Positions 19,527 to 29,017 of a stretch of 64,000 nucleotides of DNA are shown one piece after another. How positions within the stretch are numbered: the stretch's first letter is position 1; each line of letters starts with the position of its first letter. The translations under genes were made by a program, and so were the position numbers. Location of the stretch: NCBI RefSeq assembly GCF_017834145.1, contig NZ_JAFIDA010000001.1, forward strand, positions 620,001 to 684,000, written 5' to 3'. The DNA is from Leucobacter exalbidus (GTDB lineage Bacteria > Actinomycetota > Actinomycetes > Actinomycetales > Microbacteriaceae). The notes beneath the pieces were generated by a model. The model did not search any database. It saw only the letters and a program-made list of their open reading frames with translations, and was not told the DNA's origin.

Positions 19527-19695
19527 CTCTGTAGGATACCGCCGCGCACAGGTGCCCGGTCGACGTCTCACCGCATGAAATATCGTACGGTGATGTATTT
19601 ATTACACAGGGTAATGATTGTTGATCGGCGGTTTGGCGCGGGCTCAGGCACTCACCCGTAGGTTCAGCCCTGCCCGCACCACTCACGCTGCTGGC

Positions 19696-21144
19696 TTACG
19701 CGAAGCCGCGATCTGACGCCTTCACCGGCGAGGGCAGCCGTGATTCGCCGTGCAAAAAGCGGTCGACCGAGGCCGCGGCTGAGCGCCCCTCAGCGATCGC
19801 CCACACGATCAGCGACTGGCCACGGCCCGCATCGCCGGCCACGAATACGCCCTGGTCACCAGTCGCGAAATCGTCGCTGCGCGCAAACGCGCCGCGGCTC
19901 GTGCGCTCGAGGCGCACCTCGGGGTCAACCACCGGCTCTGCCCCGGTGAACCCCATGGCGATGAGCACGAGGTCGGCCTCGATCAGCTGTTCGGTGCCGG
20001 CGATGGGCTCGCGCCCGCGCTCGGTGAACCCGGTTTCGGCGACCTTCAGCCCGGTGACGGCGCCCGCCTCCCCCACAAACTCGACGGTTGAGGCCAGGTA
20101 GCTGCGTTCGCCCCCCTCTTCGTGTGAGCTCGACACTTCAAACAGCTGCGGGTGTGTCGGCCAGGGCTGGCCGACGGGCCGCGTAACCCCGGGCTGACGG
20201 CCAATGGCCAGACTGGTGACGCTCACGGCGCCCTGGCGCAGGGCGGTGCCGACGCAGTCTGATCCGGTGTCGCCGCCGCCAATCACAATGACGCGCTTGC
20301 CGCGTGCGTCGAATTCTGCTGGCAGCGCGCTGCCCTGTACAACACGGTTCGCGGCCGTGAGGTATGACATCGCCTCATGAATGCCCGTCAGCTCGCGCCC
20401 CGGCAGGGTGAGCTCGCGCGCAATCCCGGCCCCGGTGGCGACCACCACGGCGTCAAAGCGGCGCTTCAGCTCGCCCCACTGCATGTCTTCGCCAATGGTG
20501 ACACCGCAGCGAAAGCGCGTGCCCTCGGCACGCAGCTGCTCGATCCGGCGCTCTACAAGGCCCTTTTCGAGCTTGAAATCGGGGATGCCGAAGCGCAGCA
20601 GGCCCCCGGGCTGTTCGTCACGCTCGTAGACGACGACGGTGTGACCGGCGCGGGTGAGCTGTTGGGCGGCGGCGAGGCCCGCCGGGCCCGAGCCCACCAC
20701 GGCCACGCGCTTGCCCGTGAGCCGCTCGGGCGGGTGCGGGGTGACCCAACCGTGCGCGAACGCCTCATCGATGATGCTGTTCTCGATCTGCTTAATCGTG
20801 ACCGCGGGCTGGTTGATGCCGAGCACGCACGCTGATTCACACGGCGCGGGGCAAGCCCGGCCGGTGAACTCGGGGAAGTTGTTCGTCTCGTGCAGCCGCT
20901 CGATCGCGTCTTTGCCGCGCCCCCGATGCGTCAGGTCGTTCCACTCGGGAATCAGGTTGCCCAGCGGGCAACCCTGATGGCAGAACGCAACACCGCAGTC
21001 CATACACCGCGAAGCCTGCTTGGCGACGACGAGCGGGTTTGCCGGGTCGACGACCTCGCGCCAGTCTTGCAGCCGCAGCGCGACGGGGCGTTTGGGCGCA
21101 AGCTCACGCTCACGCAGCGTCATGAATCCCTGTGGGTCAGCCAC
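19696..21144 (-). CDS. gltD: Glutamate synthase small subunit
   Basis: 482 residues from GTG 21144, within the end of gltB and preceded by GGAGG; the longer upstream frame is a gltB shadow. The N-terminal cysteine-rich region CMDCGVAFCHQGCPLGN and CPAPCESACVLG binds two [4Fe-4S] clusters. It is followed by an FAD site (VVGSGPAGLAAAQQL, VYERDEQPGGLLRFGIP) and an NADPH site (VIVIGGGDTGSDC). It feeds NADPH electrons to GltB. The 8-bp overlap with gltB implies coupled translation. Confidence 0.95.
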   Translation of the reverse strand: MADPQGFMTLRERELAPKRPVALRLQDWREVVDPANPLVVAKQASRCMDCGVAFCHQGCPLGNLIPEWNDLTHRGRGKDAIERLHETNNFPEFTGRACPAPCESACVLGINQPAVTIKQIENSIIDEAFAHGWVTPHPPERLTGKRVAVVGSGPAGLAAAQQLTRAGHTVVVYERDEQPGGLLRFGIPDFKLEKGLVERRIEQLRAEGTRFRCGVTIGEDMQWGELKRRFDAVVVATGAGIARELTLPGRELTGIHEAMSYLTAANRVVQGSALPAEFDARGKRVIVIGGGDTGSDCVGTALRQGAVSVTSLAIGRQPGVTRPVGQPWPTHPQLFEVSSSHEEGGERSYLASTVEFVGEAGAVTGLKVAETGFTERGREPIAGTEQLIEADLVLIAMGFTGAEPVVDPEVRLERTSRGAFARSDDFATGDQGVFVAGDAGRGQSLIVWAIAEGRSAAASVDRFLHGESRLPSPVKASDRGFA

Positions 21145-24100
21145 GGGTTGCCTCCAAAATTTCGGTCCATACCTGCGTGCCATCGGGGTCGGTGCCCGCG
21201 GCCTGAGCGCGCACGCGCACCTCAAGCACGCGTGCGTAGTCGCGCGGCAGCACATGGGTGAAACGTGCCAGCGTGCGCTCGCGGTCAGTCGCGAGCTCAT
21301 CGATCAGCTGCCTTGCGACATCTGACCCGGTCTGTTCGAGGTGCTGGGTGAGCAGATCTTCGATCCGGATCTCCAGTGCCTCGCGTGCCGCGCCCGTCAT
21401 CTCGCCCAGGGGCCACAGGCCGAGTGCGCCCGAGCCCAGCTCAGACGCGTTGACGTGGGCGGGGTTGAGGTCGAGCACGACCGCTTCGCCGCCCGACATG
21501 CCGGCGCCCAGGTTGCGGCCCGTGGGGCCGAGAATCAGCGCGAAGCCGCCCGTGAAGTATTCGAGCGCGTGGTCGCCCACGCCCTCGACGACCGCGGTGG
21601 CGCCCGAGCCGCGCACCAAGAAGCGTTCGCCCACGGCGCCCGCAATCCACAGTGAACCGCTCGTGGCGCCGTAGCCAATAACGTTGCCCGCGATCACGCG
21701 GCCCTGGTCACCGAAGCCAATCGTGGCCTCAGCGGGGTGCGGCCGCAGCGCGATTTCACCGCCCGAGAGCCCCTTGCCGACGTAGTCATTGGCGTCGCCC
21801 ACGAGGCGCAGCGTGATGCCCGCGGGCAAAAACGCGCCAAGCGACTGGCCAGCAGAGCCCGTCAGCGTGATGTCGATCGTGCCCTGGGGCAGCCCCGCCG
21901 CACCGCGCACGCGGGTAACCTCGGCGCCCAGCAGGGTGCCGACCGCGCGGTCAATGTTGTGGATGGGCAGGTCGAACACGGCCGGTTCGGCCCGCTCAAT
22001 GCCGGCGCCGCACGCTTCAAGCAGCGCAATGTCGAAGTGGTCCTCGACGCCGTGCTCTTGCGCGACGCCGTGGCGCCGGGGAGCGCCCTCGGCGAAGCTG
22101 GGCCCACGCAAAATGGGGGTGAGATCGAGCCCGTCGGCCTTCCAGTGCCGCACCGCGGCATCGATATCGAGCGCGTCGGTGTCGCCCACGGCCTCGTCGA
22201 GGCTGCGGTAGCCCAGGCTCGCGAGAATCTCGCGCACCTCTTCGGCCAGGAACATGAAGAAGTTGACGATGTGCACGGCCTGACCGGTGAACCGCGAGCG
22301 CAGCTCGGGGTTTTGGGTGGCGACGCCCACGGGGCAGGTGTCGAGGTGGCAGGCGCGCATCATGATGCAGCCCGACACCACCAGCGGCGCGGTCGCGAAA
22401 CCAAACTCCTCGGCGCCCAGCAGCGCGGCGATCACGATATCGCGGCCCGTCTTGAGCTGGCCATCGGCCTGCAACACGACGCGGTCGCGCAGCCCGTTGA
22501 GCATCAGCGTCTGCTGTGCCTCGGCGAGACCGAGCTCCCACGGCGACCCCGCGTGCTTCAGCGAGTTCATGGGGCTCGCGCCCGTGCCGCCGTCGTGGCC
22601 CGAGATCAAGATCACGTCAGAGAGCGCTTTGGCGACGCCCGCGGCAACCGGGCCAATGCCCGACTGCGACACGAGCTTCGTCGAGATGCGCGCGGCGGGG
22701 TTAGCCCGCTTCAAGTCATAGATCAGCTGCTTCAGGTCTTCGATCGAGTAGATGTCGTGGTGCGGGGGCGGCGAAATGAGGCCAACGCCCGGCGTCGCGT
22801 GGCGGGTGCGTGCGATCCACGGGTACATCTTGGCCGGGGGCAGCTGGCCACCCTCACCCGGCTTCGCGCCCTGTGCCAGCTTGATCTGAATCTCTTCAGC
22901 GCTCACCAGATAGGCGCTCGTCACACCGAAGCGACCCGAGGCGACCTGCTTGATCTTGCTGCGGCGTGTGGGGTCGGCGAGCCGCTCATCGGTCTCGCCG
23001 CCCTCGCCCGTGTTCGACTTGCCGCCGATCATGTTCATCGCGATGGCGAGCGTCTCGTGCGCCTCGGGTGAGATGGAGCCGTAGCTCATCGCGCCCGTTG
23101 CAAACCGCTTCACGATATCGCTGGCGGGTTCGACCTCATCGATCGACACCGCGGGGCGCTGCGGCGCAAACTTCATCAGCCCGCGCAGCGTCATCAGGCG
23201 CTCGGCCTGATCGTTCACGCGTGCCGTGTACTCGGCGAACAGATCGCGGCGACCCGTGCTGGTGGCGTGCTGCAGCTTGTAGATCGTTTCGGGGTCGAAG
23301 AGGTGGGGCGCTTCGCCGCGGCGAAAACGGTACTCGCCGCCGGTTTCGAGGCGCTCGTGAGCGAGCGGTGCCGTGTCATCGGGGTAGGCCGCGCGGTGAC
23401 GTGACGCGACCTCGGCCGCGAGCACATCAAGGTCGACGCCGCCGAGCTTTGACGTGGTGCCCGAGAAGTACCGGTCGACCACGTTGTGTGACAGGCCGAT
23501 GGCTTCGAAGGCCTGTGCACCGCAGTATGAGGCGACCGTTGAGATGCCCATCTTGCTCATGATCTTGAGCATGCCCTTGCCCAGCGCCTTGATCAGGCGG
23601 GCGACGGCTTCGGCCTCGGTGATGCCCGTGAGCACGCCCTCGCGCACCGACAGACCCACCGTTTCCATGGCGAGGTAGGGGTTCACCGCGGCGGCACCGT
23701 AGCCGATGAGCGAGGCGACGTGGTGCACCTCGCGCACGTCGCCCGCTTCGGCGATCAGGGCCACGCTCATGCGCTGCCCCGTGCGAATCAGGTGGTGGTG
23801 CACGGCCGACACCGCCAGCAGCGACGGCACCGGCGAGAGATCCTTGTTCGAATCGCGGTCAGAGATGATCACGAACTCGGCGCCGGCCTCGGCCGCAGCG
23901 CTCGCTTCGCGGCACATCTCATCGATGCGGTCGGCGAGGCCGCGGGCCCCAAAGTCGACCGGGTAGAGGCCACGAATGGTGACGGTGCGCTCGATGCGGG
24001 TGTCCTCACCGAAGTGCTGAATGCGCGCGAGCAGGTCGCCGTCGATCACGGGAAAGTCGAGGACGACCTGGCGTGCGTGCGCCGCCGACTGGCTCAGCAG

Positions 24101-25762
24101 GTTCTCCTGCGGGCCCATGCCAGCGCGCAGGCTCGTGACGAGCTCCTCACGCAGGGCGTCGAGCGGCGGGTTCGTCACCTGCGCAAACTGCTGCACAAAG
24201 TAGTCGAAGACGAGCCGGGGCCGGTCGGCGAGCACCGCGATGGGGGTGTCGGTGCCCATGGCGGCGAGGGGCTCGGCGCCGGTGCGCGCCATCGGCTCAA
24301 TGAGCAGCCGCACCTCCTCTTCGGTGTAGCCGAAGGTGCGCTGGCGGCGCAGAATCGAGGCCTGCGGGTGCACGAGCGGCTCGCGCTCGGGCTCGTCAGA
24401 GAGTCTGATGCGGCCCTCGTCGAGCCACTGACCCCAGGGAGCGATCTCGGCGAGCGAGGCCTTCACTTCGGCGTCGGTGCGCACCTCACCCGAGTCGAGG
24501 TTGACGGCGAGCATGCGGCCGGGGCGCAACCGGCCGCGGCGTGCCACCCGCTCGGGAGCGATGTCGAGCACGCCGGTCTCGCTCGCGATCACAAGCAGGC
24601 CGTCGTTGGTTTCGAGGGTGCGGCCCGGGCGCAGGCCGTTGCGGTCGGTGAGCGCGACGAGCTCGTTACCGTCAGTCGCAATCATTGCCGCTGGGCCATC
24701 CCACGGCTCCATCACGAGCGAGTGGTACTCGAGGAAGTCGACGAGTTCAGGCGCGAGGCTGGCCTCGTTCTCCCAGGCCTCGGGCACCATCATGGCGAGT
24801 GCGTGGGGCAGCGAACGACCCGCGCGCACGAGCAGTTCGAGCACCTCGTCGAAGCTGGCCGAGTCACTGCCGCCCTCGCTGCAGATGGGCAGCAGCTGCC
24901 GCACATCGCCGAGCGCGTCAGAGGCGAGCTGCGCTTCGCGGGCGCGCATCCAGTTGCGGTTGCCGCGCACCGTGTTGATTTCGCCGTTGTGGGCGACGAG
25001 GCGCAGCGGCTGGGCCAGGTGCCACGACGGGAAGGTGTTGGTGGAGTAGCGCGAGTGCACGATCGCGAAGCGGCTGGCGAAGCGGTCGTCGTGCAGTTCG
25101 GGGTAGAACGCGGGCAGCTGCAGCGTCGTCACCATGCCCTTGTAGACGATGGTGCGCGAGCTCAGCGACGGCAGGTAGCAGCCGGTCTCGTGGCCAATAC
25201 GCTTGCGGGTGCGAAATGCCTGCCGCTCAAGCGACTCCGGATCAGGTGCCCGCTTTGCCCCCGAGGGTGCCAGAATGAGCTGCTCAATGTGCGGGGCCGC
25301 GGCGACCGCGGCCTCCCCCAGAGTGGCGAGCTCGGTGGGCACGGGGCGCCACGCGATCACGTCGAGGCCCTCGTCTGCAGCGATCGAGGCGATGCGGTAC
25401 TGCACCGAGCGGCGCTCTGCTGCGCCCACGGGCAGGAACGCGAGGCCCGCGATGTAGCGGCCCACTGCTGGCAGCTCGACGCCGGGCAGCGTGGCCGCCA
25501 GCTCTGCGCGAATCAGTGCGTCGGGGATGTCGGTGAGAATGCCCGCGCCGTCGCCGGTGCCGGCGTCTGAGCCGACCGCGCCGCGGTGTTCGAGGTGCTC
25601 GAGCGCCGTCAACGCGAGCGTGACGGTTTCGTGCCGGGCATCACCCGTGAGCGAGACCACTGCCGCGAGCCCGCAGGCATCACGTTCTTCAGCGGGGTCG
25701 TAGAGCCCTACAGGTGTAATGGGTTGGCTCAAAATCGACTTCTGAGCTGTGTGCGAGACCAT
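21137..25762 (-). CDS. gltB: Glutamate synthase large subunit
   Basis: 1541 residues. C30 in ERDACGLAAV is the glutaminase nucleophile, exposed after removal of a 29-residue propeptide. The GATase domain (HSRYSTNTFPSW, AHNGEINTVRGN) is followed by the central domain, the FMN-binding synthase domain (LVSQSGIGPVAAGVAKAL, SGHDGGTGASP), the [3Fe-4S] ligands in CHLDTCPVGVATQNP and a C-terminal GXGXG beta-helix. It makes two glutamates from glutamine and 2-oxoglutarate. The AT-rich DNA upstream probably carries its promoter. Confidence 0.96.
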   Translation of the reverse strand: MVSHTAQKSILSQPITPVGLYDPAEERDACGLAAVVSLTGDARHETVTLALTALEHLEHRGAVGSDAGTGDGAGILTDIPDALIRAELAATLPGVELPAVGRYIAGLAFLPVGAAERRSVQYRIASIAADEGLDVIAWRPVPTELATLGEAAVAAAPHIEQLILAPSGAKRAPDPESLERQAFRTRKRIGHETGCYLPSLSSRTIVYKGMVTTLQLPAFYPELHDDRFASRFAIVHSRYSTNTFPSWHLAQPLRLVAHNGEINTVRGNRNWMRAREAQLASDALGDVRQLLPICSEGGSDSASFDEVLELLVRAGRSLPHALAMMVPEAWENEASLAPELVDFLEYHSLVMEPWDGPAAMIATDGNELVALTDRNGLRPGRTLETNDGLLVIASETGVLDIAPERVARRGRLRPGRMLAVNLDSGEVRTDAEVKASLAEIAPWGQWLDEGRIRLSDEPEREPLVHPQASILRRQRTFGYTEEEVRLLIEPMARTGAEPLAAMGTDTPIAVLADRPRLVFDYFVQQFAQVTNPPLDALREELVTSLRAGMGPQENLLSQSAAHARQVVLDFPVIDGDLLARIQHFGEDTRIERTVTIRGLYPVDFGARGLADRIDEMCREASAAAEAGAEFVIISDRDSNKDLSPVPSLLAVSAVHHHLIRTGQRMSVALIAEAGDVREVHHVASLIGYGAAAVNPYLAMETVGLSVREGVLTGITEAEAVARLIKALGKGMLKIMSKMGISTVASYCGAQAFEAIGLSHNVVDRYFSGTTSKLGGVDLDVLAAEVASRHRAAYPDDTAPLAHERLETGGEYRFRRGEAPHLFDPETIYKLQHATSTGRRDLFAEYTARVNDQAERLMTLRGLMKFAPQRPAVSIDEVEPASDIVKRFATGAMSYGSISPEAHETLAIAMNMIGGKSNTGEGGETDERLADPTRRSKIKQVASGRFGVTSAYLVSAEEIQIKLAQGAKPGEGGQLPPAKMYPWIARTRHATPGVGLISPPPHHDIYSIEDLKQLIYDLKRANPAARISTKLVSQSGIGPVAAGVAKALSDVILISGHDGGTGASPMNSLKHAGSPWELGLAEAQQTLMLNGLRDRVVLQADGQLKTGRDIVIAALLGAEEFGFATAPLVVSGCIMMRACHLDTCPVGVATQNPELRSRFTGQAVHIVNFFMFLAEEVREILASLGYRSLDEAVGDTDALDIDAAVRHWKADGLDLTPILRGPSFAEGAPRRHGVAQEHGVEDHFDIALLEACGAGIERAEPAVFDLPIHNIDRAVGTLLGAEVTRVRGAAGLPQGTIDITLTGSAGQSLGAFLPAGITLRLVGDANDYVGKGLSGGEIALRPHPAEATIGFGDQGRVIAGNVIGYGATSGSLWIAGAVGERFLVRGSGATAVVEGVGDHALEYFTGGFALILGPTGRNLGAGMSGGEAVVLDLNPAHVNASELGSGALGLWPLGEMTGAAREALEIRIEDLLTQHLEQTGSDVARQLIDELATDRERTLARFTHVLPRDYARVLEVRVRAQAAGTDPDGTQVWTEILEATRG

Positions 25763-25950
25763 AGTCGTCCCCTTTCTGCTGGCGGGACAACGGTGGCCCA
25801 GGTGGGCTGGCGCGACGCTCAGGACGTCGGTGTCGCGGTGATGTGCGTCAGCGGGCTTGCCACACTATCACTAGAAAATTCGGTGTTTTCACCACTTTTA
25901 CCAAGCTCCAGCGAATTACGAGGGCAAAATACCTAAATAACTGCACAATC

Positions 25951-25976
25951 TGCGGCGATATGGCTATATCGCCGCA
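25951..25976. repeat. 11-bp palindrome upstream of gltB
   Basis: TGCGGCGATAT, four bases, ATATCGCCGCA: a perfect inverted repeat about 190 bp upstream of the gltB start. It could be an operator for a nitrogen regulator or a second terminator for the SDR gene; no U-rich tail follows on the minus strand, which slightly favours the operator reading. Confidence 0.45.
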
Positions 25977-26027
25977 GCCGCTCAAAAACTGTAACACTCG
26001 CGAAACATCAGGGGCGCAAAACGGAAA

Positions 26028-26059
26028 CGGGCACGCACCCCGTGAAGAGTGCGTGCCCG
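26028..26059 (-). terminator. Terminator after the SDR gene
   Basis: An 11-bp perfect stem (CGGGCACGCAC) with a 10-nt loop, followed on the minus strand by a T-rich stretch. It lies about 30 bp beyond the SDR stop codon. Confidence 0.75.
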
Positions 26060-26086
26060 CTGCGGTGTTGCGTGAAATCGGTGGCG

Positions 26087-26854
26087 TTATGCTTCCACGC
26101 CAAAGCTCGAAACGTCGCCCACGAGGCGCGTGTTATCGCTCGGTACGGGCTCGACCGCGGCGAGGGCAACCTCGGCCGCAAATTCGGCCACGTTGTACAG
26201 CTTGCCCGCCTGCGCGCGGCGGTCTTCGAGGGCGCCCGGATTCATGCGGTTGAGCAGGGTCGCGGTGACCGTGCCCTCGATCATGTCGCCCGACACCACG
26301 ATGAGATCGATGCCGCGTGCTTTGAGGTCGGCAATGCGCTCGCGCAGTGCATCCTCACCGGCGCGCTTTGAGCGCGCCACGGGCTCGTACTCGGGCATCG
26401 TGGGGGTGGTGTGGATGAAGTGGGCCTGGTGGCTCGTCACGAATACCACGCGTGATCCCTCACCCATCAACGGCAGGGCGGCGTCAAGCACGGCCAGCTG
26501 CGCGTCGCGGTTGAGCTTCAGCGCGTAATCTTCGGCCATGCCGCTTTCCATGCCACCCGAGGCGTTCAGCACGAGGATGTCGAGGCCACCAAAGGCCTCC
26601 TTCACCGCGTCCATCATGCCAGCAAGCGATGCCGGATCGGTGAGATCTGCGCCCTGCACCAGGGCCTCCACACCGAGTTCACGCAGCTGCGCCGCGAGCT
26701 TCTCAGCACGGGGTGCCTTGTTGCGGAAGTTCACGACCACGTTTGCGCCAGCCTCAGCGAAATAGCGCACGGTGTCGGCACCCACGCCGCGGGATGATCC
26801 CGTCACGAGGGCACGCTGACCGGCAAGACTGCCGGCTTCAAGAATCTGCGTCAC
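26087..26854 (-). CDS. Short-chain dehydrogenase/reductase
   Basis: 255 residues from GTG 26854, four bases after GAGGAG. The Rossmann glycine motif is TGSSRGVG near residue 18, with the LNASGG strand and a catalytic-type serine in VTSHQAHF. The usual YxxxK is not present in standard form: the region reads PEYEPVARSKRAGED, with tyrosine and lysine seven residues apart. The fold is certain; substrate and direction of the reaction are not. It is monocistronic and divergent from rbpA. Confidence 0.82.
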   Translation of the reverse strand: MTQILEAGSLAGQRALVTGSSRGVGADTVRYFAEAGANVVVNFRNKAPRAEKLAAQLRELGVEALVQGADLTDPASLAGMMDAVKEAFGGLDILVLNASGGMESGMAEDYALKLNRDAQLAVLDAALPLMGEGSRVVFVTSHQAHFIHTTPTMPEYEPVARSKRAGEDALRERIADLKARGIDLIVVSGDMIEGTVTATLLNRMNPGALEDRRAQAGKLYNVAEFAAEVALAAVEPVPSDNTRLVGDVSSFGVEA

Positions 26855-27013
26855 CAGAACTCCTCAATTCTTTCGGTTTACGTCAGGTTAACCCTACTGG
26901 ACTGTGCATGCCATGGGCCGCGAGGGCGGGGGTCTACCGCTCGCCCCTCGTTACTAGTACGCTGCAACAAATGGCTAGGACGCACCGCGCGTCTGAGGCG
27001 AGGAGGTCTCGAA

Positions 27014-27373
27014 ATGGCTGATCGTACGCTTCGCGGGTCACGTATTGGCGCGACAAGTTTGCAGGGAGAGACGGGCGTAGAGCTCTCCCCCAGACACGGC
27101 GTGGAATACCTGACCGAAAAGGGAGCTCGGTTCGCGGTCTTGTTTGACGCTGACGCTGAGCCCCCGGCCGAGTGGTTCGACCAGAAAACTGGCGAGCTGG
27201 GCTTTCTTGACGATGAGGCGGGCCGCACCGCGCGCACCGAACTCGAGGAGAAGGTCGCGTCGGCGCGCACCCCGTGGGACATGCTCGCCGAGCGGCGCAG
27301 CATTGAAGAGCTCGAGGAGTTGCTCGAGGAACGGCTGAAGCTGCTGCGCGCCCGCCGCGGCTCGAAGAAGTAA
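27014..27373 (+). CDS. rbpA: RNA polymerase-binding protein RbpA
   Basis: A 119-residue actinobacterial transcription factor that binds RNA polymerase and the housekeeping sigma factor and stabilises open complexes. The N terminus MADRTLRGSRIGATSLQ is the conserved tail, followed by the RbpA core (VEYLTEKGARFAVLFD, then a loop without the zinc cysteines found in some homologues) and the C-terminal sigma-interaction helix with TPWDMLAERRSIEELEELL. It is a single gene, divergent from the SDR gene; its promoter should lie in 26855-27013. Confidence 0.95.
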   Translation: MADRTLRGSRIGATSLQGETGVELSPRHGVEYLTEKGARFAVLFDADAEPPAEWFDQKTGELGFLDDEAGRTARTELEEKVASARTPWDMLAERRSIEELEELLEERLKLLRARRGSKK

Positions 27374-27388
27374 TACCGGGCCGGCAGC

Positions 27389-27430
27389 GGGTCGGCAGCA
27401 AGGTGCCGCGGGTCGGCAGCAGGGTGTGAC
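27389..27430. repeat. Two tandem 21-bp repeats
   Basis: GGGTCGGCAGCAAGGTGCCG and one more base is repeated with few changes immediately after, and a partial unit precedes it (from 27377). It fills the space between the convergent rbpA and lnt stops. Confidence 0.6.
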
Positions 27431-27445
27431 AGCGGGGTGCCGCGG

Positions 27446-29017
27446 TTACCGCGTGCCGCCCCGCTTCTGGCGCCCGTTCATAACTGCCGTGATCATGCCA
27501 GCTGCGGCGGCCGCGCACCACAGCCCGGCGATCCAGGCACCCAGTGTGGTTGCCGGGGTCTGGCCCTGCGTGAGCGGCACGGTCGCGACCATAGCGTCTG
27601 CCGTGAACGGGGTGAGGGCGTCAGCGTCGCTGCCATCTGGCAGCACAATGGCGCTCGTGCCCACCGTTGAGATGTTGACGAGCGCACGGCCCGTTTCGAC
27701 CGCGCGCAGTCGCGCGATGGCGAGCTGCTGGGCGCTCTCATCGGTGCGCCCGAAGTCGGCGTTATTGGTCTGCGCAAAGATCACCTCGGCGTCGTCTGCC
27801 ATCATGGCGACCGCCTGCTGGTCAAAGATGATGTCGAAGCAGATGGCGAGGCCCGCGCGCACCACACCTGCCGCGGTATCTACGTCGAATGCTGCGGGCG
27901 TCGTGCCGGCTGCGTAATCGAGCTGCACGAGGTCGACGAGGTCGGGTACGAGCGCGCGAAAGAATGCCCGGTTAGGCATGTACTCGGCAAACGGCACTGG
28001 GAATCGCTTGTCGTAGCGGGTCTCGCTTGGGCCGTCTGCCTGCCACACGAGTGAACTGTTGGTGTACGTCTCGTCGGGGTTGCGCAAAATGGAGCCCAGC
28101 ACGATGGGGGCGTCGGCGCGCGCCGCGAGCTTGGCGACCCGCTGGCTGCCCAGTGGATTATCGGCGAGCGCGAACTCGGCGCTGTTTTCGGGCCACACGA
28201 TGACATCGACCTGCTCACCGCTGGCTTCAAGTTCATCAAGCAGCGCTTCAGTGCCGAGCACGTGGTCGCGCAGCACTGATCCGGATTCGCGATCATCGAA
28301 AATTGCGGCCTGCGAGTTGCCCTGCACCGCGGCCACCCGCAGCGTGCCCTCGCGCGCCACGGGCGCGCTGGGGACGAGGCCAGCGAGGATCGTCAGGGCC
28401 ACCGCTGCTGCGCACCAGCGCACCGCGCGGCGGCGGTCGGGCGCGGCTCCCCCGCGCGCACGCAGCGAGAACAGCGCCGCGACCACCACGGCGCTCACGA
28501 GCGCGACGAGGCCGGTCAGGCCAGCAAATCCCAGCCACGACACCGATTGCACAAGCGGCCCTTCGGCCTGCGTGTGTGCGAGGCGTCCCCAGGCAAATCC
28601 ACCGTAGGGCACGCGGCCCTGCAGCTGTTCGCGCGCGACCCATAGGCCAGCGGCGGTGAAAGCCGGCAGTGCAATGCCGGTGAGCCTGCGGGTTGCGAAC
28701 GCGACTGCGGCGCCGAAGAGGGCGTACCAGGCGATCATCAGGGCGCTCAGGGCGAGCCAGGGCACGGGGCCGAGGTAAAGCGTCAGCCACGAAATATGCA
28801 CAAGCCAGAACGCTGCGCCGGCTGCGGCCCCGAGGCCGACGCCCGCCCACACCCGCTGGCCCCACAGCGCCGCAAGGATCAGTGCGGCGGCGGGAAACGC
28901 GGCCCACCACCAGGCCAGGCCCGGGGTGGCAACGTCAAGCAGCAGCCCGCCCGCGATGGCCGCGGGCGCCGCAAGCCACCAGGGCAGCGGGCTCACGGCG
29001 AAGAGCTTGCGGGTCAC
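27446..29017 (-). CDS. lnt: Apolipoprotein N-acyltransferase
   Basis: 523 residues. Six or more N-terminal membrane helices precede a nitrilase-like catalytic domain facing outward. The catalytic glutamate is in VIVWPENSAEF, the lysine in RYDKRFPVPFAEYMP, and the cysteine in GLAICFDIIFDQQ. It adds a third acyl chain to lipoproteins such as CtaC and the FKBP protein in this window. It overlaps the helicase gene by 4 bp at its start, so it is the last member of the pafB-pafC-tatC-helY-lnt run. Confidence 0.92.
   Translation of the reverse strand: MTRKLFAVSPLPWWLAAPAAIAGGLLLDVATPGLAWWWAAFPAAALILAALWGQRVWAGVGLGAAAGAAFWLVHISWLTLYLGPVPWLALSALMIAWYALFGAAVAFATRRLTGIALPAFTAAGLWVAREQLQGRVPYGGFAWGRLAHTQAEGPLVQSVSWLGFAGLTGLVALVSAVVVAALFSLRARGGAAPDRRRAVRWCAAAVALTILAGLVPSAPVAREGTLRVAAVQGNSQAAIFDDRESGSVLRDHVLGTEALLDELEASGEQVDVIVWPENSAEFALADNPLGSQRVAKLAARADAPIVLGSILRNPDETYTNSSLVWQADGPSETRYDKRFPVPFAEYMPNRAFFRALVPDLVDLVQLDYAAGTTPAAFDVDTAAGVVRAGLAICFDIIFDQQAVAMMADDAEVIFAQTNNADFGRTDESAQQLAIARLRAVETGRALVNISTVGTSAIVLPDGSDADALTPFTADAMVATVPLTQGQTPATTLGAWIAGLWCAAAAAGMITAVMNGRQKRGGTR

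Larger units (their letters stand above)
25763..26086. other. Intergenic region between gltB and the SDR gene
   Basis: No gene. The part from about 25860 to 25960 is clearly more AT-rich than its surroundings and should hold the gltB promoter; I could not fix unambiguous -35 and -10 boxes. Two hairpins, listed separately, lie at 25951-25976 and 26028-26059. Confidence 0.6.

Noticed and set aside
23720-25570. 616-residue open frame antisense to gltB
   Set aside because: Composition of an antisense shadow (Arg, His, Val, Glu) and no motif; gltB is intact on the other strand.
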